Below the pieces are notes generated by a model. That model was not told the origin of the DNA and did not search any database. It saw only the letters and a list, made by a program, of their open reading frames with translations. The translations under genes and the position numbers were made by a program. A DNA stretch of 64,000 nucleotides from Tenrec ecaudatus (taxonomy: Eukaryota > Chordata > Mammalia > Afrosoricida > Tenrecidae): positions 76,859,700 to 76,923,699 of the forward strand of contig NC_134546.1 in assembly GCF_050624435.1 (NCBI RefSeq). Direction: 5' to 3'. This document shows positions 11,740 through 23,060 of the stretch, piece by piece; the first letter of the stretch is position 1, and each line of letters begins with the position of its first letter.

Positions 11740-12668
11740 GAAATGTAGAAGGATTAATCCTAAGAAGGATTAGTTAAATTTAGGTACCTATTTCCTCTAC
11801 CTGCAGAGAAAATGTCTCTGTCACATACCTCCACATTCTTGTAGCTCAGTGTGTGTATATTCTTGTATGCACTTTGTGTTTTTGTGTGTGCTAGTACACA
11901 TGAACTACTCTTTGCCTTAAGATGTTATACTATGTGACAGAACTTGTAGTCTGTTCTGCATTGATTTTATTATTATAATTCTAGTATATTTTAGTGTGTC
12001 CTTGTGTTTTTTTTCTTAAGTAAATGCATGTGTATTTATTAACCTGAGGGTATTGTATGAAGATCTGTTAGTTCTAGTATATGTGCTGATTTGTTCATAG
12101 TAGCCTTGTGTATGTTAATATGACTGTTAAAATACAAATGTCATTATGTGAGTTTCCTGCTTGCGTGTGTTCACTCCAACCCATGTGAGTTCTTCATCAA
12201 ACTTTATGTGCTCACATCTCCTTGAATAAAATAATTTATTGAGTGTTAAGAAATTACTAAGCTTGGGGGAATCCATTATAGGCCCATAGTAATATGCACA
12301 GCAGAGTACGCTCATCAGTGAAACTTCTTTTTGAAGTAGACAATAAGAAACAGAAGGACATGAACAGCAAATCCTAGAGTTGAACTAGTCAATGCAGAGA
12401 CATCCTTAACTAGGAAACAGGCCCAGAGGGATGTTTATTTTCTCCTCTCTGCAGCTCTTGTGTTTACGGATGGCAATGATAAAGCCTTTGTAAAAGAATG
12501 CATGCTACACTCAAAGAATGCCTAGTTGTAGGTACATGGGTGATGCCAAGAGCCAACGTGAATGCAGAAGTTTAAAGGTAAATGAGATGGATCAAGGAAA
12601 GGGATGACTTCTCTTCCATCATCTTTGCCCAGAGAATGGGGTTCAAGCTCTCTAAATACAGTTAACTG
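11740..12668. other. Unassigned AT-rich intergenic
   Basis: There is no recognisable exon, LTR or RSS. In particular no second copy of the 14933-15401 LTR was seen here, although this is where a 5' LTR might be expected. Confidence 0.4.
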
Positions 12669-12983
12669 ATGGAAAACAACACAAACTATTGGAGAGGGCT
12701 TACTCCTATTCCTTTCAAACAGCTAAAAGAACTCAAGGTTGCTTGTGCCCAATATGGCCCAATTGCCCCTTTTACTCAATCTTTATTAGATACACTTTCT
12801 GTAGCGGTGCTTGCCCCGCCCCCCGCAGAATGGAAACAATTGGCTTTTGAAAATACAAATACTACCTGCCAGGCAGCGCTGAGACCTTTTAGAAAAAAGG
12901 GCAACCTGTCCGATTATATCAGACTATGCTCAGACATTGGACCTTTATTTACTCAGGGGCTTGCAATAGCAGCTGCTTTGTAA
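12669..12983 (+). pseudogene. Class II ERV gag remnant (capsid)
   Basis: A 104-codon open frame closes at TAA 12981-12983 and resembles two separated parts of a betaretrovirus-like capsid: the N-terminal region, then the major-homology and C-terminal region. The two are joined in frame, so an internal deletion removed most of the capsid middle. There is no matrix, nucleocapsid or protease sequence. It is the 5'-most recognisable part of the provirus. It cannot make functional Gag. Assignment is by family resemblance and was not searched. Confidence 0.7.
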
Positions 12984-13375
12984 GGAAAAACAGTAAAGGA
13001 GGGTTAATGGTACTATGGAACTTATGGGAGCCCTGCAGGCTGGGCTCCCTTCCCCCTCTGCTATTCCGGCCAATACATACAAGATCATTTTAGATTTAAA
13101 AGATTGTTTTTAAAACATGCCCTTGGATCCAAATGATTGTAAAAGATTTGCCTTTAGTGTCCCTTCCACCAACTTCAAAGAGCCTATGAAGAGATCTCAT
13201 TGGCTTGTTTTGCCTGGAGGCACGGCCCCAACACGCTATTAATATGGGGAGGAGGGCATGTTTGGGTTTTTATGCAGGATGCTGATGGAGCATGGGGGCT
13301 GCCTGAATGGTTGGTGCAGTTTGCAAACCATGCAGATGGTAATTTGCTTCAGAGTGCTTCTGGGGACATGGCACA
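12984..13375 (+). pseudogene. Class II ERV pol remnant (reverse transcriptase piece, integrase C-terminus)
   Basis: About 13010-13215 translates in pieces to part of the fingers/palm of a betaretrovirus-like reverse transcriptase, around the block that precedes the first catalytic aspartate. It is followed directly, at about 13240-13345, by a segment resembling the C-terminal DNA-binding domain of the integrase. The rest of RT, the catalytic YXDD region, RNase H and the integrase catalytic core are absent. A TAA near 13110 and the deletion junction break the frame. Confidence 0.65.
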
Positions 13376-14158
13376 GTGAGAAGTACTAGGCTTATGTTTC
13401 TGATCCACCACTCTTACTTCCTGCTGTCTGGGAAGGTCCGGAAATCAAGATGTGGGTTAATGACTCACGCCCTCCCTGTACAAAGTGAAGGAAATGTTAT
13501 TTCACCCACTCCGCAGTCTTTTTCCTCATGTAGACTAGAGATTCAAATGAATAATAAAACCATATTGTGGAGATCGTGTCTCATGGACAAGACCATCCGG
13601 TATAACATCACGAAAGAGAGATATATCATCGATTGACGTGGCAACCAGAACAATACTCAAAAAAATACTGCCAAATGGGAAAAGAGGCTGTCTGCAGGAC
13701 TTTGTTGGTCAGACTCGGATTTTCCACAAACTCAGTGGTGGAAAAAAGAGGCTGCTTAGGGGGACATGAAGCTTATGGGCCCTTCCTCCAGACCACAGGG
13801 AATTGTTACTGCCTGCGTACCATCGCCTTATGTACTTTTGGCAGGGAATATTACTATAGATCATGATGATTCTAAGTTTAACAGGTCTTGTAATAACTGC
13901 AATTTGTATAATTGTATTACCTGGTCCCCTGAAGGTATTGTCATCGCCATTTTAAATCAACCTTCATTTGTTATGCTGCCAGTGAATATTACTGGGCCTT
14001 GGTATTCAGAAAGAGGGTTACACGTATTAGAAGAGACTGAAAAAGCTTTAACCAGATTTAATCATTTTGTAGGTTCGCTTATAACAAGTATTTTAGCTAT
14101 ATTAAGTTTAGTTGCTACTGCTACTATTGTTGCAATTGTACTTTCACAAATCACATAA
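13376..14158 (+). pseudogene. Class II ERV env surface-subunit remnant and start of transmembrane subunit
   Basis: Fragments in more than one frame resemble a betaretrovirus-like (HML-type) envelope. A piece of the surface subunit lies at 13376-13636. A longer 130-codon frame at 13766-14158 covers the surface C-terminus, with many Asn-X-Ser/Thr sequons, and the beginning of the transmembrane subunit with a hydrophobic stretch before a stop at 14156-14158. There is no signal peptide. Frameshifts near 13640 and 13770 and this stop prevent a complete product. Confidence 0.7.
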
Positions 14159-14744
14159 ACTGCCCACTGTGGAAATGAATTATCCTACAATGTGACTAAT
14201 GTGTTGGGTACTCAAGAAGATATAGACAGGAAGTTAGAACAAAAAGTAAATGCTCTTTATGACATGGTCATGTATTTAGGAGACGAGGTGCAGGGGCTTA
14301 AGGCCAGGTCTAGTCTACAGTGCCATGCTGTACATACATGGATCTGTGTTACACCTAAATAGTACACTAACAGTCAGTATAGCTGGATTAAAGTGTAGAA
14401 TCATCTTCAAGGTACTTGGCACAATGCTAATGAGTCTTTAGATTGATTACAACTCCATCAAGAAATATTAGCCATAAAAGATGCTAAGTCTCTTTATTTT
14501 GATGTCGACAAGGTTGCTGAGGATTGGTTCCAGCATTTTCAAGGTTCTTTCCCTTCGTTAGGAAACCTCAGAAGGCCTACCTCACATGCTTTTTTTCTAA
14601 TCACAGCGGGAGTGTGTGTATTGTTTATCTTATGCATACTCCCTATGATACTGCACAAGGTTATGGTTGAATTATTGGCCTTAGGAACAAAGTTACATGA
14701 AGTACACCTGCATACTTCACCCCCTCCCCAACCAGGAGTATAAG
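14159..14744 (+). pseudogene. Class II ERV env transmembrane-subunit remnant
   Basis: Downstream of the stop, about 14200-14440 still resembles the heptad-rich ectodomain and disulfide loop of a betaretrovirus-like TM subunit, interrupted by in-frame stops (for example near 14359 and 14396). About 14590-14660 encodes a membrane-spanning hydrophobic segment followed by a short tail. The remnant is non-functional as it stands. Confidence 0.6.
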
Positions 14745-14914
14745 GCAGAGGCTGGTTAGTCAGATGGGTAAGATCGAGTCTGAGTATTCCAACCTAAGAC
14801 AGGTCTTAGTCTCCTGCAGACTGTGACTGATGACGGGTAAGGGTGATTTCAGGATTTGACAACCTAAGACAGACACAGTGATCTGCTGACGTTTTGAGTA
14901 AAGACGTCTTCAGT

Positions 14915-14932
14915 AAATAAAAAAGCGGGAGA
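14915..14932 (+). other. ERV polypurine tract
   Basis: AAATAAAAAAGCGGGAGA directly precedes the TG that opens the LTR at 14933, the expected place for the plus-strand primer of a retrovirus. Confidence 0.7.
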
Positions 14933-15401
14933 TGTTGAAGGCTATTAAGACTCAGCTTTGAAACGGCTGAGAAGTCTCATAACTTATGAGTCAGTGTTTG
15001 CTGATTTCTTCTGTGACTTTACGTTTTGAACATACTGTTAAGAACAAGAACAAAAAAAAGAACAAGAACAAGAAAGTATGCAAGTCTGGGAAGATAGGTT
15101 GTTTAATTTTCTCAGGGATGTCTGCCTTGGCAGAAGACAGAATTACTATGTGTAGCAAATGTGCTTGTTTAACAATGAGATAATAAATCCCAGGTTGTTT
15201 CTGCATGGATAAAAGGAGTATGTAAAACAAACTCGAGGCTTCAGTATTCACTGTTGCCCTCCCAATACTTTTTCTCTCTTCTTTTTACCCTAATAATCAT
15301 TCCCCCTCTTTCAGGACTGTTTGACTCTTGAGCTGGCTCCGACAGCCCCTCCTTGATCAAAATTCTTAATCTAAAGCTTGAGTAAATTTTAACGCCTTCC
15401 A
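14933..15401 (+). mobile_element. 3' LTR of the class II ERV
   Basis: The LTR starts TGTTGAAGGC and ends GCCTTCCA, forming a short imperfect inverted terminal repeat. It contains AATAAA near 15183 and a TATA-like ATAAAAGG near 15209. The length of about 469 bp is normal for class II LTRs. The right boundary is inferred from the inverted terminus and is not confirmed by a second LTR. There is no matching 5' LTR in the window. Confidence 0.65.
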
Positions 15402-15414
15402 GGAAAAAATGGTT

Positions 15415-15880
15415 GCATTATAGAAAAAAGACCAAACAAACAAAAACTCTGAATACTGAAAGTATAACAGTCAAGGGATCAATCATTGCATTAGATAAAT
15501 CTGCTGAACAATGCCTCTTTAGAGTATTGAAAGGCAAAGATAATACCTCGAGGAGTGGTTTCACCTGACCAAAGCAAGCTATTGTCAATTTATTCTTGTG
15601 CATTTGAAAGATGGACAAAGGAAGGCTGAAGAAAAATGAATGTATTAGAATTGTAGTTCTGGACAAGAATATCCCACATACCATGGACATGCAAAGGACA
15701 AACAAGTCTGTTTTGGAAGAAGTAAAGTCAGAGTGCTACTTAGAGGTAAGGATGGTGAGAGTTCATATTACATACTGTGGACATATTATCAGAAAAGATC
15801 ATTCCTTGAAAAGGATATTTTGTTTGGTAAAGATGAAGGACAGTGAAAAACATGAATCTCTCTACCAAATGGATTAACAA
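15415..15880 (+). mobile_element. RTE/BovB-type LINE fragment (ORF2 C-terminus)
   Basis: Translation pieces match the C-terminal part of an RTE-clade ORF, with a TNKSVLEEVKSE block near 15700 and a TYCGHIIRKDHSL block near 15775. Frameshifts are present. This is the autonomous LINE family that shares its 3' tail with AfroSINE. A family A copy begins immediately after. Confidence 0.75.
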
Positions 15881-15889
15881 AGTGACTGC

Positions 15890-18345
15890 GACAAATGGTT
15901 CACCCTCACATCATGGCCCACCAAACCCCAAGAATGATAGTCCTGCTCAAATTGGCCAATGCACAGAGAGGACCATAGGGTCATCCCAACCACAAGACAC
16001 GGCATCCCTCAATGACCCATAGCGCTATGAGGGACAAAACTAGTGGCACACTGTGGGAAATGTGTTCGATCTGACTCCACCACACTGGGGCAAAACTCTA
16101 AGGGCATGCAACAGAGCAGCAAGAGGAGCAAAGCAATGAAGTGCCCTGGAAATACAAATAAATAGACTGTGTGGCCAAGGCATGGTACCACATCGGACCC
16201 AACCAACAGTAAAATACTCCTAATGATCAACTAACAAACCTGGAGTGATTCCTAGTCTTTTCTCTTTTTTTCCGGTGGTTGTTTCCTTTTGTTGTTGTTG
16301 TTTTGCTCTGTCTTATTTCTGTGCTTATTATTGTCTCTGCATGTCTATCTAGATAAGATAGGCAGGATAAACACACCAGAGGAGACAACAATGGGGATGA
16401 TGGTTCTGGGGGGATAAAGGAAGCAGGGAAGTGGGGGAAAGGAAGTGGCTGTAAGCCTGGGGTCAAGGGCACAACAAATGATCTAAAATCGATGTTGAGG
16501 AGAGTGTAGGATGCCTGGTAGGGCGTGATCAAGGGCAATGTAATGAGAGGAATTACTGAAAACTGATGAAGGCCAAACATAATAGTGCAACAAGAGGAAA
16601 GTAAAAGGAAATAGAGGAAAGAACTAGGAGACAAAGGGCATTTATAGAGTTCTAAATACAATCATTTACATATGTACACATATATATATGACGAAAGGGT
16701 AATAGATCTCTGTACATATATTTAAATTTTAAGTATTAAAGTAGCAAATAGACATTGGACCTCTATCCCGGTACTCTCTCAATGAAAGAAGGCTTTGTTC
16801 TAATAACCTGGCATTCCGTGATGCTCCGCTTCCTGACACAATCGATCAAGACAAAATGGGTGCAGAAGCAAATATGGTGCAGAAAGTTGATGCTGCCTGG
16901 CTATCAAAAGATATAGCTTCTGGGGTCCTAAAGGCCATCAAACTGAGAAGCTACAAAAGTCCACATGGAAGAAGCACACAAGCCCGTGTGATCATGAGGT
17001 GTCAATAGGATCAGGTATCTGGCATCAGAGACACAGAACAAAAAATTATATCAATTTGAAAGAGGGGTAGTGTGGAGTGAGACCCAAAGCCCATCTGTAG
17101 GCAATTGGACACCCCCTTACAGAAGGGTGTGTTACACAGAAACAAAACCAGGACACTTGTGAATATATATAGATATGTGCATACATACATCTATTACATA
17201 TACAATATATAATCATTATATATAAAACCATTATATATAATCATTATATATTATTATATATTTTATATAATGGATAGACATATAAAGCACAAAAGAATAT
17301 AGCAGCTAATTTGTTCACACAGCTGTACAGAGTGCTCAGTTCAACTCACTTCCGTGAAACATTTAATATACTGGAAGTCCTTCAACTCATGAGGGCCACT
17401 GGGTCCAAGGTCAAGGAAGCAGACAGGTGAGTCTTATGTACGGCAATGCAGGCAGTCTGGACACAGGCAGCAAACAGAAGGCAGATCATCAACAGAGAGC
17501 AAGACGATAGGATCCAACAGTCCCAAGCTCGCATACACCAGCAGCATGATGAAGCAGTTCTCAAAGGAACCTCAAGCTCTAGCGACATGATCCACAGGTT
17601 GTTAGTCCAACACTTAGTGTAGCTCACAAGTTGTGGCAGAGAACTAGCAGGCGCACCCTGATCTGATGAGACGAGAGCAAGAGAGAGAGAGGTAGGGTTT
17701 GACTCGCCATTTATCTCTTTGCCCTCCAATCAAACTGCAACATTATTAATACCATGTTCCTATGAGCCAGGTTGGCACAATAAACCAACCTATCAGAATG
17801 GGTCACAAGAATGAGCCAGTTAGGGTTCAGTATAACACCTAGGAAACATACAACTTTTCTCTAGTTGTTTAGTGCTCCCCCAACCCACTATCATGACCCC
17901 AAATCTACTGCACGAAACTGGCTAGACCAGAGAATGCACACGGGTTCCGAAAAGAGCTAAAAACACAGGGAATCAAGGGCAGATAAACCCATCAGGACCA
18001 ATAATCAGAGTAGCAATACCAGGAGAGTAAGGGGTAGGTGAGGGGTGAAGGGGGAAATGAACACAATGATCTATATATAACCCCTTCTCAGGGGGATGGA
18101 CAACAGAAAAGTGGGTGAAGGGAGACATCAGACAGTATAAGACACGAAAAAGCAATAAAAAATTATAATTTATCAGGGCTTCATGAGGGAAGAATAAAAC
18201 GAGCTGATACAGTGCTCAAGTAGAAAGAAAATGTTTTGAAAATGATGATAGCAACATGTGTAAATGTGCTTAACACAATGGATATATGCATGGATTGTAA
18301 TACAAGCTGTACAAGCCCCTGATGATTTAAAATAAATAAATTAAT
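15890..18345 (+). mobile_element. Family A element, copy A3 (longest older copy, interrupted by an LTR)
   Basis: It starts with a TCACATCATGGCCCACC block and proceeds through the T-rich zone (16255-16330), the single internal module (16865-17010) and the terminus near 18300-18340. It is diverged, with one module and one terminus. A foreign block at 17130-17795 interrupts it: the element reads ACAGAAGGGT before and GGGTCACAAGAATGAGCC after, which join in intact copies. Confidence 0.7.
17130..17795 (+). mobile_element. Solo LTR-like insertion in family A copy A3
   Basis: The block begins TGTTACACAG and ends CCAACCTATCA, giving TG...CA ends, and is 666 bp long. It includes a TA-rich stretch (17160-17275). 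Flanks share GAAGGGT/GAATGGGT, an imperfect short duplication. No coding domain is present. I take it as a solo LTR of an afrotherian ERV. Confidence 0.55.
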
Positions 18346-19621
18346 TAATTTTTAAAAACATGGGTTCATCCTCAATTATGAGGATGGCACAGGAGAGTGC
18401 AGTGTTTTGTTCTGTTGTGCAATGGTCCCAGTGAGATGGCACTGACTCAATGACAGCTGACATGACAACAGTCTCAGAAACCACAAATATACACCCAGCG
18501 CAAACACAAAGACATTAGTGTGTTATGTTTACAAAAGATATTATTTCTCTCATGAAAAAAGGGAAGAGGTTTCTTCAGGTAAAAAAAGTTGGAACAAACA
18601 AGGTGACAACAAAATCACTGAGGCATTTCTACCCCTCATTAATCCATTCTTTTGGTGAGCTGAAGGCAGTTCTCTAAGGGCCTCACAGCATGCCAGATGG
18701 CAGAGTACTTTCAGGAACATGGGCTCTAGTCTAAGGGCAGCATATTCACTAAGTGGTGAGCAGCTATTTGTCTTTCTAGGAAACTGTAAATCATGCAGTC
18801 CTGTACACTGAGGGTTCAGCTGGAAGTTCAGAGGATCCAGCAGAGCAAGGGACTGGCAATAGTTACTCACTGGATTGCAGGATGCTTAGAAGGTCTATAA
18901 TCAATTGAATCAAAATAAAATTTCATGAGAAGCTTCCAGCCTAACTGTAAGATAAATGAAAACTAAAAATTCTGGCAGCTAGAGTATTCACATATGATTA
19001 ATAAGCACTTTTTTACTGTGTTGTGCTAAGTTCAACTTAATGGGTCCCAACATAATAGTTTTTAGAGAGTACTTAGTAACACTTTCTATGATACAAGAAA
19101 TAACCTGATACCAATGTCAGAAGATGATATTTTAAGAAAACTATAGACCAGTGTTGACAATGGATCTGAATGAAAAAGTTACTCGTAAAATAGGAAACTG
19201 AGTCAGACAGTATATTAAAATAAGCTTGTATCAAGATTAATTCTAATTCATCCAAGAATTGATTTAACACAAGAAAATTAACACTCAAATATGCGTAGTG
19301 ATGGGGAGAAAAGTCAATTATCTAAATAGACACAGAATGAATAATAAACAAAGTTAAAAGCTTTTCATGTTAAAAAAAGCAACTACAAATCTAACACGAA
19401 ATAGGTAAAACACATTGAAAATGTCACATGTAAGAGAAAGAGAAAAAAGTTCACCCCATCGCAGAATCAGGATAAACATACATGTCCATTTTCACCACTC
19501 ATATTAAAAATGATACTAGCTAGATTGATCAGAAAAAAAGAATTAATAAAAAGAAGAAAAATGACTTCCAAAAAGAAGAAAAGAAAATTCCTTATTCATC
19601 ATAAATTGAAGATGTCATGTA
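18346..19621. other. RTE tail and old L1-like sequence
   Basis: 18390-18475 is the shared 3' tail of RTE/AfroSINE, with the GTGTTTTGTTCTGTTGTGCA block. About 18880-19330 is a repeat also found, rearranged, at 24750-25106. The GAAACTGAGTCAGACAG block at 19193-19209 is the landmark. Coding is not recognisable. Confidence 0.5.
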
Positions 19622-19634
19622 AAAAAGTTGCCAA

Positions 19635-20069
19635 TTGAAAGCAAACAAGTGGCCATCTAGCTCGGAAACAACAAAGCCCACAGAGATGAAGTGCGCAGCC
19701 TAAGCTAATACAAGGTATTGAACGGACCAGGTGGCAGACACCAAGAACAAAAACCATCATTGTGCGATCACCTTCCTCACATCTCTGGGGGATGGACAAT
19801 GGGAAGGTGGGTGAGGGGAGAGGCCGGGAAGTGTAAGATAAGATAAAATAACAATTTATAAACTATTAAGGGTTCATGGGGGAGGGGAGAGTGGGGAGGG
19901 AAGGGAAGGGATAAAAAGGAAAACGAGCTGATTCCAGGAACCCAAGTGAAAGGGGAATTTTGAGAATGACGAAGGCAACAAATGTATAAGAGTGCTTTAC
20001 TCAATTGATATATTTATGCATTGTGATAAGGGTTGTATAAGCCCCAATAAAAAGATTTATTAAATTTTT
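19635..20069 (+). mobile_element. Family A element, copy A4 (short, internally deleted)
   Basis: It starts in the module (ACAAGTGGCCATCTAGCTC), jumps to the GGGGGATGGACAATGGG block, and ends with the canonical terminus and an AATAAA. A 13-bp direct repeat, AAAAAGTTGCCAA, flanks it at 19622-19634 and 20070-20082, so it inserted by target-primed reverse transcription. Confidence 0.75.
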
Positions 20070-20082
20070 AAAAAGTTGCCAA

Positions 20083-20977
20083 ATAGGTCATAAATACTAT
20101 AGGTAGTAAATGTAAAAATGTTGTAGGCAACATTTCAACACACAAAAATACTTGGTACTTAAATCCCTAATGATTAACTGCTAATCTCCAACTCCAAAAA
20201 CATTAACCCTTACATATTACGAGGCTGACCATCTTTCAAACACACCTATAACCTTCTAAAACACAAGAGGTGAAGGAGGAGGTGATGCTGTTTGCCAGAG
20301 AGCAGAGAGAGGCGGCCAGCCTGCCTGCAGGGCTAAAATGGGCAGAAGCAGTACTAGAGGTTTATATATGCAGTTTGCAGGTAGCACACATTTTGCCCTA
20401 ACAAAACTACTGGTAAACTTCCTTAGTGGTTATCCAAAAGGATACTACAAAAACATGTGTATGCTACACACACATGCACTTATGTACACACCAAAATCAC
20501 GTAAATAAAATAATGAAATTGAAAATAGATTTTTGTGTGTGAAATATTTTGAAACAATGATAAGATCTATGAAAATAAAATGGAATCCAACTCAACTATT
20601 CAAGTTTGTGAGACAGGAGGGAGAGCCTGGGGACCCTAGGGTGGGAGAGTGCCGACAGCGGGTCAGGGATCCAACCGGCATGCTGACACACAAGTGCACA
20701 ATGTGAGCATCTCCAACCCATTTTCCTAACAGGACCTCCTCGTTTACCACCTAGGTAGTGTTGAGAAAAACAATTAAGTCCCTACTCAGTGGCTGGCCTA
20801 CACACACTGTCCAACAGGGGGGCAGCCTGGGGTTAAAGGCTAGGGGTGATCAGGGAGTGTGGCGGCAGCTCCAATCTCTCCCTCTCTCCTCCTTCCTCTC
20901 TTCTGTCCTCCCTTCTCTCTCCTCTACCCCAGCCCCTCACCCTTCCACCCCCATCTTACAAGGAAGATTAGATCAAA
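20083..20977. other. Unassigned sequence with pyrimidine-rich tract
   Basis: No recognisable exon is present. 20870-20960 is a CT-rich stretch that precedes the rRNA relic. Confidence 0.4.
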
Positions 20978-21028
20978 TCATCCGACATTGAAGGATTAAA
21001 AAGTGACATCACTATGAACACTTGGCCA

Positions 21029-21060
<32 letters not shown>

Positions 21061-21255
21061 CAACACTTCCTTCTGAAAACCCAAAAGGTCAGAGGGATCT
21101 AAAGGTCCTTCTTTCATGGTCTAAATTCCTACTAAAAATCAAGATCCAGTGAGCTTCAACAATTTCTGTTCCAGGGGAGGTTTCTGTCCTCCCTCAGCTC
21201 ACCTTAGGACACCTACATTACCTTTTCCAGGTGTACCGTCCCAGTCAAACAACCT
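20978..21255 (-). pseudogene. 28S rRNA pseudogene fragment
   Basis: The reverse complement matches the conserved 3' part of vertebrate 28S rRNA near the peptidyl-transferase centre. Landmarks on the given strand are CCACAAGCCAGTTATCCCTG, AAAACCCAAAAGGTCAGA, AAAATCAAGATC and GGTTTCTGTCCTCCCT. It is diverged by many transitions, mostly CpG decay, and has no flanking rDNA, so it is a dispersed relic and not part of a ribosomal array. Confidence 0.85.
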
Positions 21256-21685
21256 ACCTGACCCTGCTAAGTCCCTGCCTGCTCCAGGGAGAAGTCCCAA
21301 GGAGGCTGCAGCTAAGGCTCAGAGGGAGCACAGCAAGAAAAGCCAATGCAGCGTCAAGGAGACCTACTGTGTGTTATGTGCACAAGGTGCTCCAGTAGGT
21401 CCACTCAGACTCCAGTATCTCGTTCAGGGCCATGAGCATTGTGCACTCATTGATCAAAGACACCTTTGGGCACATCGCCTACCAGGCATCTCAACTGGCA
21501 CATTCCAAACTGCTCCACCATCATAGCCTGCGACATCCTGGTGACCATGAGCCTGCTGCTGCCTGGACAGCTGGCAGAGGCGCCTTGGCCAAGGGCCCCA
21601 GGGTCAACGCCCACTACACCAGCCTCAAATAAATTGTCCATCAGCCTCACAACTTTCAAACGCCAAGGGCCCATTTCAGGGTCAC
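21256..21685 (+). pseudogene. Histone H2B pseudogene
   Basis: H2B is a core nucleosome histone. Pieces in shifting frames match it in order: the N-terminal tail start DPAKSLPAPG at about 21259, a basic linker, a KETYCV block for alpha-1, MSIVHSLIKDTFGHIAYQAS for alpha-2 at 21432-21491, a LLLPGQLAE block, and the C-terminal YTSLK followed by TAA 21630-21632. The initiator ATG is lost (CTACCTGAC in place of ATGCCTGAC) and several frameshifts break the frame. About 35 bp after the stop, GGGCCCATTTCAGGGTC at 21667-21683 resembles the histone mRNA 3' stem-loop. This suggests origin from a replication-dependent histone gene or its non-polyadenylated mRNA. Confidence 0.8.
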
Positions 21686-21824
21686 TTCCAGTTTCATCCC
21701 CCAAATAGAGGTTGAGCACCTTAGCATTACCTTGTTTTTGGTTCCTTTGTTTCAGTTTGGTTTTTGATTCTTCTGTGCATAGTTTAAATTATTTTTGTGA
21801 TGGAGATCCTCTTTCTTTTCTTTT

Positions 21825-22250
21825 TAACACGTTTTGGGGCACTTAATCCACATATCCCATATAATCCCACAATTCCATAATTCAGCCATCTTAAGCATTC
21901 CACAATCACTAACACAATCGAATTCACATTGTCTATTTTCCCACTATGATTAAATCGTCTTTAAACAGACTTGTTAGTCACCTTCAGTTCTAGTGTTCAG
22001 TCCCCTCAATCCTTCATTCTCACTCCCCAAGTCCCTTCACCCTCCCCAACTCCGCCAGCGACCCACCCCGACCCCACCCAGACATCCTTACAGACACTCG
22101 CATGTTATTTCATCTCTAGGCATTCACTCCTTTTGTGCTTCACAAACTGAACCCAACAGAAACAATAAAAATAGAATGGAAATGAAATGGGAATGATTTT
22201 AAAACCTTAGTAATATATAGATAGAAATAAAAACAAGGAGTAAGAAGAAA
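21825..22250 (-). repeat. Old L1 3'UTR-like repeat
   Basis: AT-rich reverse-complement L1-type 3' region, loosely alignable with 1800-2480. The pairing is approximate. Confidence 0.35.
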
Positions 22251-23060
22251 GGGCCGCCAGGGAGGACGTTTCTGTCACTGACCAGCAAGAGATCTTGCGC
22301 CTAGCACAGACTCTGGTCGGGTCCAGAGGGAAGTCAGCAGAACAAGACCCCGGGGCTCACCTTTGAGCTGAGGAGGCGCAAGGAGTCTCGGGAGGAGGCG
22401 CCACTGTGTGGAAGGAGACAAAGGAGGAGGGTTAGGAGACACGCAAAGAGAGAATCAGGGAACCCCAAAGGCCCAAACCCCAGCCAGGATCCCCTTTCTC
22501 CAACAGGGACTCCTACCATGAACCCCAATCAATCCGAAAGCAGGGAAATAGGATGGCCTCGGGGACACCTGCCCACCTCTCACCAAGAGAAGCGCTGGCA
22601 GGGTTCCTGGGGGAGAGAAAGGGCGTTTGCACCCTAGTCAGATGGACTAAAACAGCCTCTGCCCACATACATGTCCCGGAGCCCAGAGCCTCCCACCTGG
22701 GAGCGCCGGCAACAGGGTGCTCAGGCTGTGGGCATTTCTCTGGCACCGCGAGCAGAGCATGGGACAGAGGTATTCTTGCTGGGAGCCGCAGTTCAGGCTA
22801 AGACACCGCCACTTCCGGCCCTTTCTGGGCGTGACCCGGAGGGGGAGGAGCTAGCGGGGTCAGGGAGGAGTAGGGTCTCTGCCTTCACTCCTGTCAAGGC
22901 AGCTCTTGCCCCACCCATTTCTGCTGAGGCACCAACACAGGTGCCTGGTGAGGGTGGGCGGGACCTGGCGGGCCTGGGGCGGGGCTCGGGGAGGAGCCAG
23001 AGAGAGGCGGTCTGCGCCAAAGGGCCCACAGCTGTGGCTGAGACTCAGATAACAATGGCC
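22250..23060. promoter_or_regulatory. CpG-rich island, possible promoter
   Basis: This roughly 800-bp block is GC-rich and keeps dozens of CpG dinucleotides, unlike the surroundings. It contains GC boxes (GGGGCGGGGC near 22977) and an ETS-like ACTTCCGG near 22810. A CTCACC at about 22356-22361 would be a splice donor on the minus strand. Short open frames occur in several frames, none recognisable. It could be a promoter of an unannotated or non-coding transcript, or the 5' end of a retrocopied gene. Confidence 0.5.

Noticed and set aside
12460..12500. Codons resembling an RNase H start upstream of the gag remnant
   Set aside because: The match is only a few residues, lies in the wrong order relative to gag, and has no continuation.
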